Assembly: GCF_901687125.1 (NCBI RefSeq)
Contig: NZ_CABFJY010000014.1
Location: forward strand, 1-39,772
DNA length: 39,772 bases
From: Actinobacillus vicugnae
GTDB taxonomy: Bacteria > Pseudomonadota > Gammaproteobacteria > Enterobacterales > Pasteurellaceae
Direction: 5' to 3'
Shown here: positions 9,079-18,295 of the stretch, in pieces
Layout of the letters: each line of letters starts with the position of its first letter
How positions within the stretch are numbered: the first letter of the stretch is position 1
Notes under the pieces: model-generated
Seen by the model: only the letters and a program-made list of their open reading frames with translations
Told to the model about the DNA's origin: nothing
Databases searched by the model: none
Made by a program: the position numbers and the translations under genes

Positions 9079-9091
9079 TCGCGATTAATTG

Positions 9092-9125
9092 CAAAAGTAC
9101 CGAAATATTCGGTGCTTTTTTTTTT
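9092..9125 (+). terminator. Intrinsic terminator after ngt
   Basis: Stem AAAAGTACCGA / TCGGTGCTTTT with a five-base loop and a run of ten or more T begins 14 bases after the ngt stop. It ends the rimO-ngt unit. Confidence 0.88.
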
Positions 9126-9249
9126 ACTTGAATTCTGGTCAGATGAGGAGCAATTACCGAACCTTTTAGATTTAATTGAGTCTTAGTGGGTGCAAATAGT
9201 TGTGGCAATTATTTGTGGTAGTAGTAACCCTTAAAATAAGGAAAATATA

Positions 9250-9450
9250 ATGAAATTTATGGTAAAAGTACTTGCTGTTGCAGTATTAGCAACAACAGTT
9301 TCAGCATGTAACGGCTTAACTAAATCACAACGTAATACAGCAATTGGTGCTGCAGTTGGTGGGGTAGCTGGTAACATGATTGGAAACTCTACTGGCGCAA
9401 CATTAGGTGGCGCAGCATTAGGTGGCGTTATCGGTAGCCAAATTAAATAA
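9250..9450 (+). CDS. osmB: OsmB-like glycine-zipper lipoprotein
   Basis: 66 residues. Signal peptide with lipobox VSAC (lipidated Cys20) is followed by a short linker with SQRNTAIGAA and a glycine-zipper hairpin (about residues 30-66, AVGGVAGNMIGN and LGGAALGGVIGSQ). This is the layout of E. coli OsmB, an osmotically induced outer-membrane lipoprotein of unclear role. A ribosome binding site (AAGGAAA) lies before the ATG, and the gene is monocistronic between two terminators. The osmB name rests on similarity of the whole short sequence, not on shown induction. Confidence 0.85.
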   Translation: MKFMVKVLAVAVLATTVSACNGLTKSQRNTAIGAAVGGVAGNMIGNSTGATLGGAALGGVIGSQIK

Positions 9451-9459
9451 TTCTTAAAG

Positions 9460-9498
9460 TAAGACCAGTTAAGATTAAATTAGCTGGTCTTATTTTTT
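9460..9498 (+). terminator. Intrinsic terminator after osmB-like gene
   Basis: Nine-base-pair stem TAAGACCAG / CTGGTCTTA followed by TTTTTT. Confidence 0.88.
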
Positions 9499-9592
9499 GT
9501 ACAAAAAGTTGCATAAATAAAATTATCTAATATAATTCGCTCGTTTTGAAACGAAATTTAAATGTTAGAAATCGAAACTTTTTGAGGAATGT

Positions 9593-10354
9593 ATGTCAAA
9601 GAGAAATACACAACAACGCCGTCACCTAATTGTGAAAATGGTACAAGAGCAAGGGGAGGTGAGTGTTGAAACATTGGCAAATTTCTTCGAAACTTCTGAA
9701 GTAACAATTCGTAAGGATTTGACCGCTTTAGAAGAGAGCGGCTTCTTGTTACGTCGTTATGGCGGTGCAGTAAAGATTCCATCAGAGATGATCGAAGAAA
9801 GTAATGAACAACTTTCAAAACAAAAATTAGCTATTGCGCATGAAGCAGTAAAACACATTCGAGATCATAATCGCATTATTATTGATAGTGGAAGCACTAC
9901 AGGCGCGATGGTCAAAGCCTTATATCAAACAGGCTTAGTGATTATGACTAATTCATTAGCACTCGCAACCGAATTAACTATGCTTGATAACGAACCAACC
10001 GTCTTGATGACTGGTGGTACTTGGGATGCTCGTTCAGATTCATTCCAAGGTAAAGTTGCTGAGCAAGTGCTACGTTCTTATGACTTTGACCAACTGTTTA
10101 TTGGCGCAGATGGTTTGGATTTAGCGCGTGGCACCACCACATTTAACGAACTTGTAGGCTTGAGCCAAGTAATGGCAGAGGTTTCTCGAGAAGTTATCGT
10201 TTTAATTGAATCTCAAAAAATGGGACGTAAAATGCCAAATCTTGAGCTTGAATGGAAAGGCATAAATAAATTAATCACTGATGCTGATATTGATGAAGAG
10301 ATTAAGAAAACAATCGAATCACATGGTATTGAAGTGATTGTCGCTCGTGATTAA
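9593..10354 (+). CDS. DeoR/GlpR-family transcriptional regulator
   Basis: 253 residues. The N-terminal winged helix-turn-helix (about 8-60) carries VSVETLANFF..SEVTIRKDLTALEESG and the LLRRYGGA linker typical of DeoR/GlpR repressors. A sugar-phosphate-sensing DeoRC domain follows, with DSGSTTGAM and MTGGTWDARSDSF. Its closest look is to the hexitol/amino-sugar type (SrlR, AgaR), and it is related to but clearly distinct from the SrlR at 20674. It sits 92 bases upstream of glmS on the same strand, so control of glmS or of amino-sugar use by a sugar phosphate is a reasonable inference; the ligand is not known. Confidence 0.88.
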   Translation: MSKRNTQQRRHLIVKMVQEQGEVSVETLANFFETSEVTIRKDLTALEESGFLLRRYGGAVKIPSEMIEESNEQLSKQKLAIAHEAVKHIRDHNRIIIDSGSTTGAMVKALYQTGLVIMTNSLALATELTMLDNEPTVLMTGGTWDARSDSFQGKVAEQVLRSYDFDQLFIGADGLDLARGTTTFNELVGLSQVMAEVSREVIVLIESQKMGRKMPNLELEWKGINKLITDADIDEEIKKTIESHGIEVIVARD

Positions 10355-10446
10355 GCGAGCAAATAATGAAAAGTGGCAAAAGTTTCTATTTATTACCCGT
10401 GACCCAGTTATTTATTATTTTTTAACTTTAACATAGGAAAGACATT

Positions 10447-12279
10447 ATGTGCGGAATTGTAGGTGCAGTAGCACAACGCGACGTAGCAAACATTTTAGTA
10501 GATGGTTTACACCGCTTAGAGTATCGTGGTTACGACTCTGCGGGGGTTGCAGTATTAAACGAAGAACATAATATGCAAATTGTTCGTCGTGTAGGTAAAG
10601 TAAAAGCATTAGATGATGCTATTGCAGCAAGTCCATTAATCGGTGGTACAGGTATTGCTCACACTCGTTGGGCAACACACGGTGAACCATCAGAAACCAA
10701 TGCTCACCCACACCGTAGCGGTAAAATCGCAGTAGTTCATAACGGTATTATCGAAAACTACGAAGAATTAAAAGTCGTTTTACAAGAGCGTGGTTATGTA
10801 TTCCAATCGCAAACTGACACTGAAGTTATCGCTCACTTAGTTGAGTGGGAACTCCGCACATCAAATTCTTTATTAGAAGCAGTTCAGAAAACGGTTGTGC
10901 AACTACGTGGTGCATACGGCACGGTAGTAATGAACCAAGATGAACCAGAACATTTAATCGTAGCACGTTCAGGCTCTCCATTAGTTATTGGTTACGGTGT
11001 AGGTGAAAACTTCTTAGCATCAGACCCATTAGCATTATTAAGCGTAACACGTCGCTTCGCTTACCTTGAAGAAGGGGATGTAGCAGAAATTACACGTCAC
11101 ACTGTTGATATCTACACACGTGATGGTCAAAAAGTTGAACGTGAAATTCACGAAGGTAACTTCGAAGCGGATGCAGCGGACAAAGGTCCATACCGTCACT
11201 ATATGCAAAAAGAAATTTTCGAACAACCAGTGGCGATCATGAACACCTTAGATGGTCGTATCGAAAATGGTAAAGTGAAAATTGATGCAATTGGTCCAAA
11301 TGCAGCAGAAATTTTAGCTAAAGTTGAACACGTACAAATCGTTGCTTGTGGTACATCATACAATGCAGGTATGGTCGCTCGTTATTGGTTTGAAGCAATT
11401 GCAGGTGTGAGCTGTGATGTTGAAATTGCATCTGAATTCCGTTACCGTAAATTTGTAACGCGTCCAAACAGTTTATTAATCACACTTTCACAATCAGGTG
11501 AAACGGCGGATACTTTAGCTGCATTACGTTTAGCAAAAGAATCTGGCTATATGTCTGCAATGACTATCTGTAACGTTGCAAGTTCTTCACTTGTGCGTGA
11601 ATCTGATTTCGCATTTATGACAAAAGCTGGCGTGGAAATCGGTGTTGCATCAACGAAAGCGTTTACTACGCAATTAACTTGTATGCTTCTTTTAAATGTG
11701 GCGATTGGTCGCTTAAAAGGCACAGTATCTGAAGAGCAAGAACACCACATTGTTCAAGCATTACAACGTTTACCTGCACAAATCGAAAGTGCATTAGTGT
11801 TTGATAAAGCAATTGAAAAATTATCAGAAGATTTCGCAGATAAACACCACACATTATTCTTAGGTCGTGGTGAATACTATCCAATCGCAATGGAATCTGC
11901 ATTGAAATTAAAAGAAATTTCATACATTCACGCAGAAGCATACGCAGCGGGTGAATTAAAACACGGTCCATTAGCGTTAATCGATAGTGAAATGCCAGTA
12001 GTGGTAGTCGCACCAGAAAATGACTTACTTGAAAAAGTGAAATCAAATATCGAAGAAGTGCGTGCACGTGGTGGTCAGTTATATGTGTTCGCTGATCACG
12101 AAGCTGGCTTTGAAGAAACAACAGGCTTCAAAACCATCGTGTTACCACGTGTTGATGAAGTAACTGCACCAATCTTCTACACGGTGCCATTACAATTACT
12201 TTCATACCATATCGCATTAATCAAAGGTACCGACGTTGACCAACCTCGCAACCTTGCGAAAGCGGTAACGGTAGAATAA
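10447..12279 (+). CDS. glmS: Glutamine-fructose-6-phosphate aminotransferase
   Basis: 610 residues, full length. GlmS makes glucosamine-6-phosphate from fructose-6-phosphate and glutamine, the first step to UDP-GlcNAc for peptidoglycan and lipid A. Met1 is removed to expose Cys2 ([11 protein letters not shown]), the glutaminase nucleophile. The class II glutaminase domain spans about 1-240, and two SIS domains follow (about 285-425 and 455-600) with [16 protein letters not shown] and the C-terminal ending NLAKAVTVE. It is preceded by TAGGAAAG as ribosome binding site and followed by a strong terminator. Confidence 0.98.
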   Translation: MCGIVGAVAQRDVANILVDGLHRLEYRGYDSAGVAVLNEEHNMQIVRRVGKVKALDDAIAASPLIGGTGIAHTRWATHGEPSETNAHPHRSGKIAVVHNGIIENYEELKVVLQERGYVFQSQTDTEVIAHLVEWELRTSNSLLEAVQKTVVQLRGAYGTVVMNQDEPEHLIVARSGSPLVIGYGVGENFLASDPLALLSVTRRFAYLEEGDVAEITRHTVDIYTRDGQKVEREIHEGNFEADAADKGPYRHYMQKEIFEQPVAIMNTLDGRIENGKVKIDAIGPNAAEILAKVEHVQIVACGTSYNAGMVARYWFEAIAGVSCDVEIASEFRYRKFVTRPNSLLITLSQSGETADTLAALRLAKESGYMSAMTICNVASSSLVRESDFAFMTKAGVEIGVASTKAFTTQLTCMLLLNVAIGRLKGTVSEEQEHHIVQALQRLPAQIESALVFDKAIEKLSEDFADKHHTLFLGRGEYYPIAMESALKLKEISYIHAEAYAAGELKHGPLALIDSEMPVVVVAPENDLLEKVKSNIEEVRARGGQLYVFADHEAGFEETTGFKTIVLPRVDEVTAPIFYTVPLQLLSYHIALIKGTDVDQPRNLAKAVTVE

Positions 12280-12283
12280 TGCC

Positions 12284-12320
12284 AAAAAGCCTTTGAGTAA
12301 AAACTCAAAGGCTTTTTGCT
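12284..12320 (+). terminator. Intrinsic terminator after glmS
   Basis: Perfect 14-bp stem AAAAAGCCTTTGAG / CTCAAAGGCTTTTT with a six-base loop, five bases after the glmS stop. Confidence 0.93.
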
Positions 12321-12459
12321 TTTTACAAGCGGTCAAATTTGGCTAGATATTTTCAAGTTGATCACGGAATACACAACACGTTTGTTTTTTGCGTAATTGG
12401 TGTGTTCCGTTTTTAATATGCAAAATATTCCGCAAATTTGACCGCTTGTTTGCTAAGAA

Positions 12460-12475
12460 TGTGACTTAGATCACA
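12460..12475 (+). promoter_or_regulatory. CRP-binding site 1 of mtlA promoter
   Basis: TGTGACTTAGATCACA matches all ten conserved positions of the CRP consensus TGTGA-N6-TCACA. Confidence 0.9.
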
Positions 12476-12500
12476 TATTTAAAAAAGATGATTTAATTAA

Positions 12501-12516
12501 TGTGAACTAGATCACA
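12501..12516 (+). promoter_or_regulatory. CRP-binding site 2 of mtlA promoter
   Basis: TGTGAACTAGATCACA is a perfect consensus CRP site, 41 bases after site 1, about four helical turns. Confidence 0.9.
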
Positions 12517-12543
12517 TTTTAAAAAATAACGATTAAAATTTAA

Positions 12544-12559
12544 TGTGATCAAGTTCACA
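12544..12559 (+). promoter_or_regulatory. CRP-binding site 3 of mtlA promoter
   Basis: TGTGATCAAGTTCACA is a third perfect CRP site, 43 bases after site 2. A possible -10 (TATAAA, 12567-12572) lies just downstream. If that -10 is right, site 3 overlaps the core promoter while site 2 sits near -70. Confidence 0.88.
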
Positions 12560-12655
12560 AATTCAATATAAATATTTAGGCGACTTTCAGAACAAATGCT
12601 ACTTTATGCGCAGATTTTAATCCCTTTTTCTCTACACTGTTGTTCAGGAGCAGTT

Positions 12656-14548
12656 ATGTCTAATCTTAAAGTTAAAGTCCAAAGTTTTGGACGTTTCTTA
12701 TCAAATATGGTGATGCCAAATATTGGGGCATTCATCGCTTGGGGTTTTATTACCGCATTATTTATTCCTACGGGTTGGTTACCAAATGAGAGTTTCGGTA
12801 AGCTTGTTGGTCCAATGATTACCTATTTATTACCATTATTAATCGGCTATAGCGGTGGTCGTTTAGCAGGGGGCGAACGTGGTGCGGTAGTAGGTGCAAT
12901 TACCACTATGGGTATTATTGTTGGTTCTGAAATCCCAATGTTCTTAGGTGCAATGATTGTTGGTCCTCTTGGTGGTTGGGCAATCAAAACCTTCGATAAA
13001 GCCATTGAAGGTAAAGTGAAAAGTGGTTTTGAGATGTTAGTAAATAACTTCTCGGCAGGTATTATTGGTATGTTACTTGCGCTACTTTCATTTAGCTTTA
13101 TTGGTGGCGTAGTAACTTCTATTTCAGATTTACTTGCAGCAGGTGTAAAAGCGTTAGTAAATGCAAATTTACTTGCATTAACCTCTATTATTGTTGAGCC
13201 AGCAAAAATCCTATTCTTAAACAATGCAATTAACCATGGTATTTTCTCACCGCTTGGTATTCAAGAGTCTTCAGAATTTGGTAAATCAATTTTCTTCTTA
13301 ATTGAAGCAAACCCAGGTCCTGGTTTAGGTATATTGTTAGCTTATATGTTCTTTGGTAAAGGTTCGGCAAAAAATACCGCAAGTTCTGCCTCTATTATTC
13401 ACTTCTTTGGTGGTATTCACGAAATTTATTTCCCGTATGTGTTAATGAATCCACGCTTAATCCTTGCAGTAATCGCAGGTGGTGCAACGGGCGTATTAAC
13501 TAACTCATTACTCGGTGGTGGTTTAGTATCACCAGCTTCTCCAGGCTCAATTATTGCCGTATTAGCCATGACGCCAGCGGGCGCACACTTAGCGGTAATT
13601 GCTTCGGTGATTCTTTCATGCGCCGTTACATTTGCAATTGCCTCTGTATTGCTAAAAATGCAAAAAGAAGAAGCGTCTGATGATGCATTAGAAAGTGCAC
13701 AAGCTGAAATGGCAGCAATGAAAGCACAAAGCAAAGGCGGGGCATTAGCTGCAGATGCTATGGTTGCAGGTGATTTCAGTCACATTCGTAAAATCTATGT
13801 TTCTTGTGATGCGGGTATGGGCTCAAGCGCAATGGGGGCAAGTTTGTTACGTAAGAAAGTACAAGCAGCAGGTTTAAATGTGGAAGTACAAAACGTTGCA
13901 ATCAATGACTTACCACAAGATGCACAATTAGTGGTAACCCATAAAGACTTAACCGCTCGTGCACAAAAACAAGTGCCAACTGCACAACATTTATCACTGA
14001 ATAACTTCTTAGATGGTGTGTTCTACGATAGTTTAGTGGCAAAACTTACCGCAAATAGCGAAGATAAACCAATTCCAGTAGAAATGGTGCCACAAGTGGC
14101 AACAGAGCGTGGTGGTTTAAACGTGACAGAAGCGCAAATCTTCTTAAATCTAACAGCTCGCACTAAAGAGGAAGCGATTCAGTTTGCAGGAGAACAATTA
14201 GTTAAATTAGGCTTTGCTGAAGCAGATTATGTACCAGCCATGTTTGAGCGTGAACAACAAGTTTCAACTTACTTAGGCGAAGGTATTGCTGTGCCACACG
14301 GTACGATTGCGGCAAAAGATAAAGTGCTTAAAACAGGTATCGTATTCTGCCAATATCGCGAAGGCGTACGTTTCACTGATGAAGAAGACGGGATAGCGAA
14401 ATTAGTGATTGGTATCGCAGCGCGTAATAACGAGCATATTCAAGTGGTAAGTGCGATTACTAATGCGTTAGATGATGAGAAAACCATGGAAATTCTCACG
14501 TTAACCGATGATCCGCAAAAAGTACTACGCTTATTAAAAGGCGAGTAA
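12656..14548 (+). CDS. mtlA: PTS mannitol transporter, subunit EIICBA
   Basis: 630 residues. MtlA imports mannitol and phosphorylates it to mannitol-1-phosphate using phosphate from HPr. The membrane EIIC domain (about 1-340, starting VKVQSFGRFLSNMVMPNIGAF) is followed by EIIB with the phosphorylated Cys384 in VSCDAGMGSSAMG and EIIA with His548 in IAVPHGTI. Cys384 has the same number as in E. coli MtlA. I start at MSNLKV (ATG 12656) because CAGGAG lies nine bases upstream and the first 20 residues of the longer frame from 12596 are not family-like. It is preceded by three CRP sites and heads the mtlA-mtlD-mtlR operon. Confidence 0.97.
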   Translation: MSNLKVKVQSFGRFLSNMVMPNIGAFIAWGFITALFIPTGWLPNESFGKLVGPMITYLLPLLIGYSGGRLAGGERGAVVGAITTMGIIVGSEIPMFLGAMIVGPLGGWAIKTFDKAIEGKVKSGFEMLVNNFSAGIIGMLLALLSFSFIGGVVTSISDLLAAGVKALVNANLLALTSIIVEPAKILFLNNAINHGIFSPLGIQESSEFGKSIFFLIEANPGPGLGILLAYMFFGKGSAKNTASSASIIHFFGGIHEIYFPYVLMNPRLILAVIAGGATGVLTNSLLGGGLVSPASPGSIIAVLAMTPAGAHLAVIASVILSCAVTFAIASVLLKMQKEEASDDALESAQAEMAAMKAQSKGGALAADAMVAGDFSHIRKIYVSCDAGMGSSAMGASLLRKKVQAAGLNVEVQNVAINDLPQDAQLVVTHKDLTARAQKQVPTAQHLSLNNFLDGVFYDSLVAKLTANSEDKPIPVEMVPQVATERGGLNVTEAQIFLNLTARTKEEAIQFAGEQLVKLGFAEADYVPAMFEREQQVSTYLGEGIAVPHGTIAAKDKVLKTGIVFCQYREGVRFTDEEDGIAKLVIGIAARNNEHIQVVSAITNALDDEKTMEILTLTDDPQKVLRLLKGE

Positions 14549-14556
14549 TACAAGAA

Positions 14557-14579
14557 CCCTCTCCCCTTGTGGGAGAGGG
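14557..14579 (+). repeat. Hairpin between mtlA and mtlD
   Basis: CCCTCTCCC / GGGAGAGGG with a five-base loop, eight bases after the mtlA stop. It has no clean T-run, so it looks more like a REP-type 3' stabiliser or partial attenuator than a full terminator. A plus-oriented uptake signal core follows at about 14622. Confidence 0.7.
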
Positions 14580-14666
14580 AACGATTTTTCTTTGTTTAGA
14601 AGAAAAATTAAGCTGAGTGGTAAGCGGTCGAATTTTTTAAATTTTACAAATTAGCGAGGAACAAAA

Positions 14667-15806
14667 ATGAACGCATTACATTTTGGTGCAGGTAATATCG
14701 GACGTGGTTTTATCGGTAAATTATTAGCTGATTCAGGCGTATTTGTGACATTTGCCGACATCAATCAAACCCAAATTGATCAAATTAACCAAAACAAACA
14801 ATACGGGGTAAAAATCGTGGGCGATGCCAGCTGTGTTGAATTGGTAAAAAATATTGCAGCGATCAATTCGAAAGATGAAGAGGCTGTTATTGAGCAAGTA
14901 AAAAACGTTGATCTGATTACCACGGCGGTAGGCCCGAATGTATTAGGCTTTATTGCGCCATTGTTTGCTAGAGCATTGGTGGCTCGTATTGAATCAGGGA
15001 ATACTCAGCCGTTAAATATTATTGCGTGTGAAAATATGGTACGTGGTACCAGTTTCTTTAAAGCAAAAATCTTTGAAAATTTGACCGATCCACAACAAGC
15101 TGAAATGGAAAAATTGGTTGGTTTTGTGGATTCTGCCGTAGATAGAATTGTGCCTCCAGCAGAATTAAACGAGTCGGATCCTCTAGAAGTAACGGTGGAA
15201 GAATTTAGCGAATGGATTGTTGATCAAACCCAATTCAAAGGGCAAATTCCAAATATTCAGGAAATGGAATTAACCGATAACCTGATGGCATTTGTTGAGC
15301 GCAAGTTATTTACCTTGAACACAGGTCATTTAATTTCCGCCTATTTAGGTAAGCAAGCGGGCGTAAAATGGATTAAAGAAGCGATTGCTATCGACAGCAT
15401 AAAAGCGGCGGTAAAAGCAACGATGGAAGAAAGTGGCGCAGTATTAATTAAACGTTATAACTTCGATCCACAAGCACACGCAGCGTATATCGAAAAAATC
15501 TTAAAACGTTTTGCAAATCCGTATCTGAATGATGATGTAAATCGTGTAGGTCGTGAACCAATTCGTAAGCTCAGCCCGAACGATCGTTTAATTAAACCGC
15601 TTTTAGGCACGTTAGAATATGGTTTACCACATAAAAACCTCGTGAATGGCGTGGTAATGGCGCTACAATATCGTAATGAAGAAGACCCACAAGCGGTCGA
15701 ATTAGCCCAATTTATTGCAGATAACGGAGTAGCAGCAGCGGTTGAGAAATACACCGGTTTAACAAACCAAGACGTGATTGCTCGAATTGTTGCGTTATAT
15801 AACTAA
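14667..15806 (+). CDS. mtlD: Mannitol-1-phosphate 5-dehydrogenase
   Basis: 379 residues (382 in E. coli). It oxidises mannitol-1-phosphate to fructose-6-phosphate with NAD+ in the cytoplasm. The N-terminal Rossmann motif is [17 protein letters not shown]; the catalytic part has [20 protein letters not shown] and the lysine/asparagine/histidine region [23 protein letters not shown] serves as ribosome binding site. It lies 118 bases after mtlA and overlaps mtlR by one base on its 3' side. Confidence 0.97.
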   Translation: MNALHFGAGNIGRGFIGKLLADSGVFVTFADINQTQIDQINQNKQYGVKIVGDASCVELVKNIAAINSKDEEAVIEQVKNVDLITTAVGPNVLGFIAPLFARALVARIESGNTQPLNIIACENMVRGTSFFKAKIFENLTDPQQAEMEKLVGFVDSAVDRIVPPAELNESDPLEVTVEEFSEWIVDQTQFKGQIPNIQEMELTDNLMAFVERKLFTLNTGHLISAYLGKQAGVKWIKEAIAIDSIKAAVKATMEESGAVLIKRYNFDPQAHAAYIEKILKRFANPYLNDDVNRVGREPIRKLSPNDRLIKPLLGTLEYGLPHKNLVNGVVMALQYRNEEDPQAVELAQFIADNGVAAAVEKYTGLTNQDVIARIVALYN

Positions 15807-16330
15807 TGCCATATTCAGATAATTTTATCGAACAGTTAAGCGAGGTAAGTTCTTTACGGGGCTTCCTCGCCCTTGCGACTAACCAATTTACACAAAATGT
15901 TGATCGCCTGATTCAGCGTGTGTTTCGCAAATCGGATTTTGCTTTGAAATCGGTGGTGGATTCTTTGTTTGAATATCAAGGACCACTGGCGGAATTGTCT
16001 GTTCGACTAAAGTTATTACTGGGTTTAGGTGTGGTTTCAGCAGAGGTATTTGAAGACATTACTTTATTTATCGAGCTGAAACAGCACTTAAGTGATGAAG
16101 TGGAAGAGTTACCTTTTTCACACCCAGCGATTGTTCAGTTTGCCAAAGATTTACATCATATTGATTTGGCCCCCGCCACTGAAATGCTCAAACACCAGAC
16201 TACAGGTGAGAACAAAGATTCTATGTTATTTCAAATGCAACAAATTCGCTTAGAGCGAATTATGCGATCTAGTCTGATTCTCGCCATCACCGAAATTAAC
16301 GAAAAGCTGAATGTAGAAAGCCCCTTATAA
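15806..16330 (+). CDS. mtlR: Mannitol operon repressor MtlR
   Basis: 174 residues, all-alpha MtlR family. It represses the mtl operon in enterics but has no classical DNA-binding domain. Family-typical stretches are LSEVSSLRGFLALA and the segment around FEYQGPLAELSVRLKLLLGLG. Its ATG overlaps the mtlD stop (TAATG), so it is translated with mtlD. Its own stop codon lies inside the loop of the operon terminator. Confidence 0.93.
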   Translation: MPYSDNFIEQLSEVSSLRGFLALATNQFTQNVDRLIQRVFRKSDFALKSVVDSLFEYQGPLAELSVRLKLLLGLGVVSAEVFEDITLFIELKQHLSDEVEELPFSHPAIVQFAKDLHHIDLAPATEMLKHQTTGENKDSMLFQMQQIRLERIMRSSLILAITEINEKLNVESPL

Positions 16331-16346
16331 TGGGGCTTTATTTTTT
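16317..16346 (+). terminator. mtl operon terminator
   Basis: Stem AAAGCCCC / GGGGCTTT with a seven-base loop, then a TATTTTTT tail. The stem begins inside the last codons of mtlR. Confidence 0.9.
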
Positions 16347-16364
16347 ATCTTAGTTTTGTTTTTT

Positions 16365-16478
16365 ATCAAAATGAAATTTTTATGACAAGAAATGAAAAAT
16401 AGCCGTGTTTCTTGTCTGTTTTTTGTACTTTGTTAGCTTTTTTAGGCTTTTTTTAAATAAAATTATTTTCATTTTGAT
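16365..16478. promoter_or_regulatory. Nested inverted repeats, likely SrlR operator region
   Basis: Outer arms ATCAAAATGAAA (16365-16376) and TTTCATTTTGAT (16467-16478) are perfect 12-bp complements about 90 bases apart. Inside them GACAAGAAA (16384-16392) pairs with TTTCTTGTC (16408-16416). They sit between the mtl terminator and srlA, where the SrlR operator and promoter must be. The outer half-site recurs at 19961 before the phosphatase gene. Binding by SrlR is inferred. Confidence 0.6.
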
Positions 16479-16494
16479 GGTTTTATTTTTATTT

Positions 16495-16510
16495 TGTGAT
16501 CTTGATCTCT
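16495..16510 (+). promoter_or_regulatory. Probable CRP site of srl promoter
   Basis: TGTGATCTTGATCTCT matches eight of ten consensus CRP positions, with a perfect left half. It lies 88 bases before srlA, fitting catabolite control of the sorbitol operon. Confidence 0.6.
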
Positions 16511-16597
16511 TTTTATTTTGAAAAATTAAGCTACTGTTCGCTACGTTGCTGGATTGAAATGCAACTAAAATTTTTCATTTTAATACTGGAGGTCGTT

Positions 16598-17152
16598 ATG
16601 ATCGAATCAATTACCCATGGGGCAGAGTGGTTTATCGGTTTGTTCCAAAAAGGTGGTGAAACGCTTGTTGGAATGATGACAGGTATTTTGCCATTACTCA
16701 TTTCCCTTTTAGTTGTGATGAATGCATTGATCAAATTTGTTGGTCAGACGCGTATTGAGCGCTTAGCGCAACGTAGTGCAGGTAATCCTATTTCTCGTTA
16801 TTTCATTCTTCCTGTGATTGGTACCTTTGTATTTTGTAACCCGATGACCTTAAGTTTAGGGCGTTTCTTACCTGAACGCTATAAACCAAGTTACTACGCT
16901 GCCGCTTCATATAGTTGTCATTCGATGAATGGTTTATTTCCACATATCAACCCTGGTGAATTATTTGTTTACCTTGGTATTGCGAATGGTTTAACAACGT
17001 TAGGTTTACCGCTTGGTCCACTTGCCATTAGCTATCTGTTAGTTGGGATGTTTACTAATTTCTTCAGAGGTTGGATTACAGATTTCACTACAGCGTTTTT
17101 TGAAAAACGTATGGGTATTACGTTAGATAGAGAAGTTCGTTTATCGCATTAA
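16598..17152 (+). CDS. srlA: PTS glucitol/sorbitol transporter EIIC subunit (C2)
   Basis: 184 residues, membrane protein. It forms half of the sorbitol channel of the PTS, working with SrlE. The sequence closely follows E. coli SrlA ([52 protein letters not shown]). I start at the ATG at 16598 because GGAGG lies six bases upstream and this gives the exact enteric N-terminus; the longer frame from 16496 runs through promoter sequence. First gene of srlAEBD-gutM. Confidence 0.97.
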   Translation: MIESITHGAEWFIGLFQKGGETLVGMMTGILPLLISLLVVMNALIKFVGQTRIERLAQRSAGNPISRYFILPVIGTFVFCNPMTLSLGRFLPERYKPSYYAAASYSCHSMNGLFPHINPGELFVYLGIANGLTTLGLPLGPLAISYLLVGMFTNFFRGWITDFTTAFFEKRMGITLDREVRLSH

Positions 17153-17221
17153 GTAGAGTTAAGTCAATAGCGCTGCCCCTTGTATCAGCAAAGGATTAGC
17201 GTTATTCAGGAGAAACAAATT

Positions 17222-18220
17222 ATGACTAAATCAATTTATATCGAAAAAGGAAATGGTGGCTGGGGCGGACCGCTTACTTTGCCTATAGTTGAGGGTAAAA
17301 AAGTGCTTTATATGACGGGAGGTACTCGTCCAGCCATTGTAAACAAGTTAGTGACATTAACAGGTTGGGAAGCGGTCGATGGCTTTAAAGATGGCGAGCC
17401 ACCAGCAGAAGAAATCGGTATTGCAATTATTGACTGCGGTGGTGTACTTCGTTGTGGCTTATACCCTAAACGCCGTATTCCGACCATTAATGTACACGCT
17501 ACAGGCAAATCAGGACCTCTTGCTCAATATATTGTAGAAGATATTTATGTGTCAGCGGTAAAAGAAAGCAATATTCGCTTAATTGAAACAGAAGATGCAA
17601 TAGAAGCTACTTTGCAATCAGATACAACCAAAATGGAATCTACAGCTTCCACCAAAGAATATGATGCAACGAAAAAGATTACTGAACAAAGTGATGGCAT
17701 TTTGGCAAAAATTGGTATGGGGATGGGGGCAGTAGCTGCACTGTTTTTCCAAGCGGGGCGCGATACGATTGATACTGTTTTAAAAACTATCTTACCTTTT
17801 ATGGCGTTTGTTTCAGCCTTGATTGGAATCATCATTGCATCGGGTTTGGGAGATCTTATTGCTCAAGGATTAACGCCATTAGCCAATAGTCCAATTGGTC
17901 TAGTGACATTAGCTTTAATTTGTTCATTCCCATTATTGTCACCATTCTTAGGACCTGGCGCAGTAATTGCGCAGGTAATCGGGGTGTTAGTTGGTACGCA
18001 AATTGGTTTAGGCAATATCCCTCCACACTTAGCGCTTCCTGCCCTATTCGCAATTAATGCGCAAGCAGCGTGTGACTTTATTCCCGTTGGACTTTCTATG
18101 GCTGAGGCGAAACAAGATACCGTGCGAGTTGGTGTGCCAGCAGTGTTAGTCGGGCGTTTCTTAACAGGTGCGCCGACAGTATTAATTGCATGGGCTGCAT
18201 CAGCATTTATTTATCACTAA
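17222..18220 (+). CDS. srlE: PTS glucitol/sorbitol transporter EIIBC subunit
   Basis: 332 residues. The N-terminal EIIB domain (about 1-115) carries the phosphorylated Cys72 in [11 protein letters not shown], the same number as in E. coli SrlE. A linker rich in Thr and Glu (about 118-155) leads to the membrane EIIC part with [25 protein letters not shown] and [25 protein letters not shown] before the ATG at 17222 supports this start over an in-frame one at 17180. It is slightly longer than the 319-residue E. coli protein, mainly in the linker. Confidence 0.96.
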   Translation: MTKSIYIEKGNGGWGGPLTLPIVEGKKVLYMTGGTRPAIVNKLVTLTGWEAVDGFKDGEPPAEEIGIAIIDCGGVLRCGLYPKRRIPTINVHATGKSGPLAQYIVEDIYVSAVKESNIRLIETEDAIEATLQSDTTKMESTASTKEYDATKKITEQSDGILAKIGMGMGAVAALFFQAGRDTIDTVLKTILPFMAFVSALIGIIIASGLGDLIAQGLTPLANSPIGLVTLALICSFPLLSPFLGPGAVIAQVIGVLVGTQIGLGNIPPHLALPALFAINAQAACDFIPVGLSMAEAKQDTVRVGVPAVLVGRFLTGAPTVLIAWAASAFIYH

Positions 18221-18228
18221 TCGAAAAT

Positions 18229-18274
18229 ACAAGCGGTTTGATTTGCAAAAAAGCTGAAAAAAATGACCGCTTGT
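18229..18274 (+). terminator. Facing uptake signals between srlE and srlB
   Basis: ACAAGCGGTTTGATTTGCAAA and the complementary TGACCGCTTGT form a hairpin within the operon. Since srlB must be read through it, it can only be a partial terminator or serve as a pair of uptake sites. Confidence 0.55.
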
Positions 18275-18295
18275 AAGAAAAGAGGAATCATTCAA

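Noticed and set aside
11666-12121. Minus-strand open frame of 151 codons inside glmS
   Set aside because: It lies wholly under glmS, shows no family motif and arises from codon bias of the real gene.
12596-12655. Longer mtlA start
   Set aside because: The 20 extra residues are not family-like and the ATG at 12656 has CAGGAG in the right place.
13426-13734. Minus-strand open frame inside mtlA
   Set aside because: Antisense shadow of the EIIC-EIIB linker region; composition only.
16496-16597. Longer srlA start
   Set aside because: It reads through the CRP-like site and promoter region; ATG 16598 has GGAGG and the conserved N-terminus.
18263-18295. Longer srlB start
   Set aside because: The ATG is inside the uptake signal ATGACCGCTTGT and has no ribosome binding site; the 18296 start matches enteric SrlB exactly.
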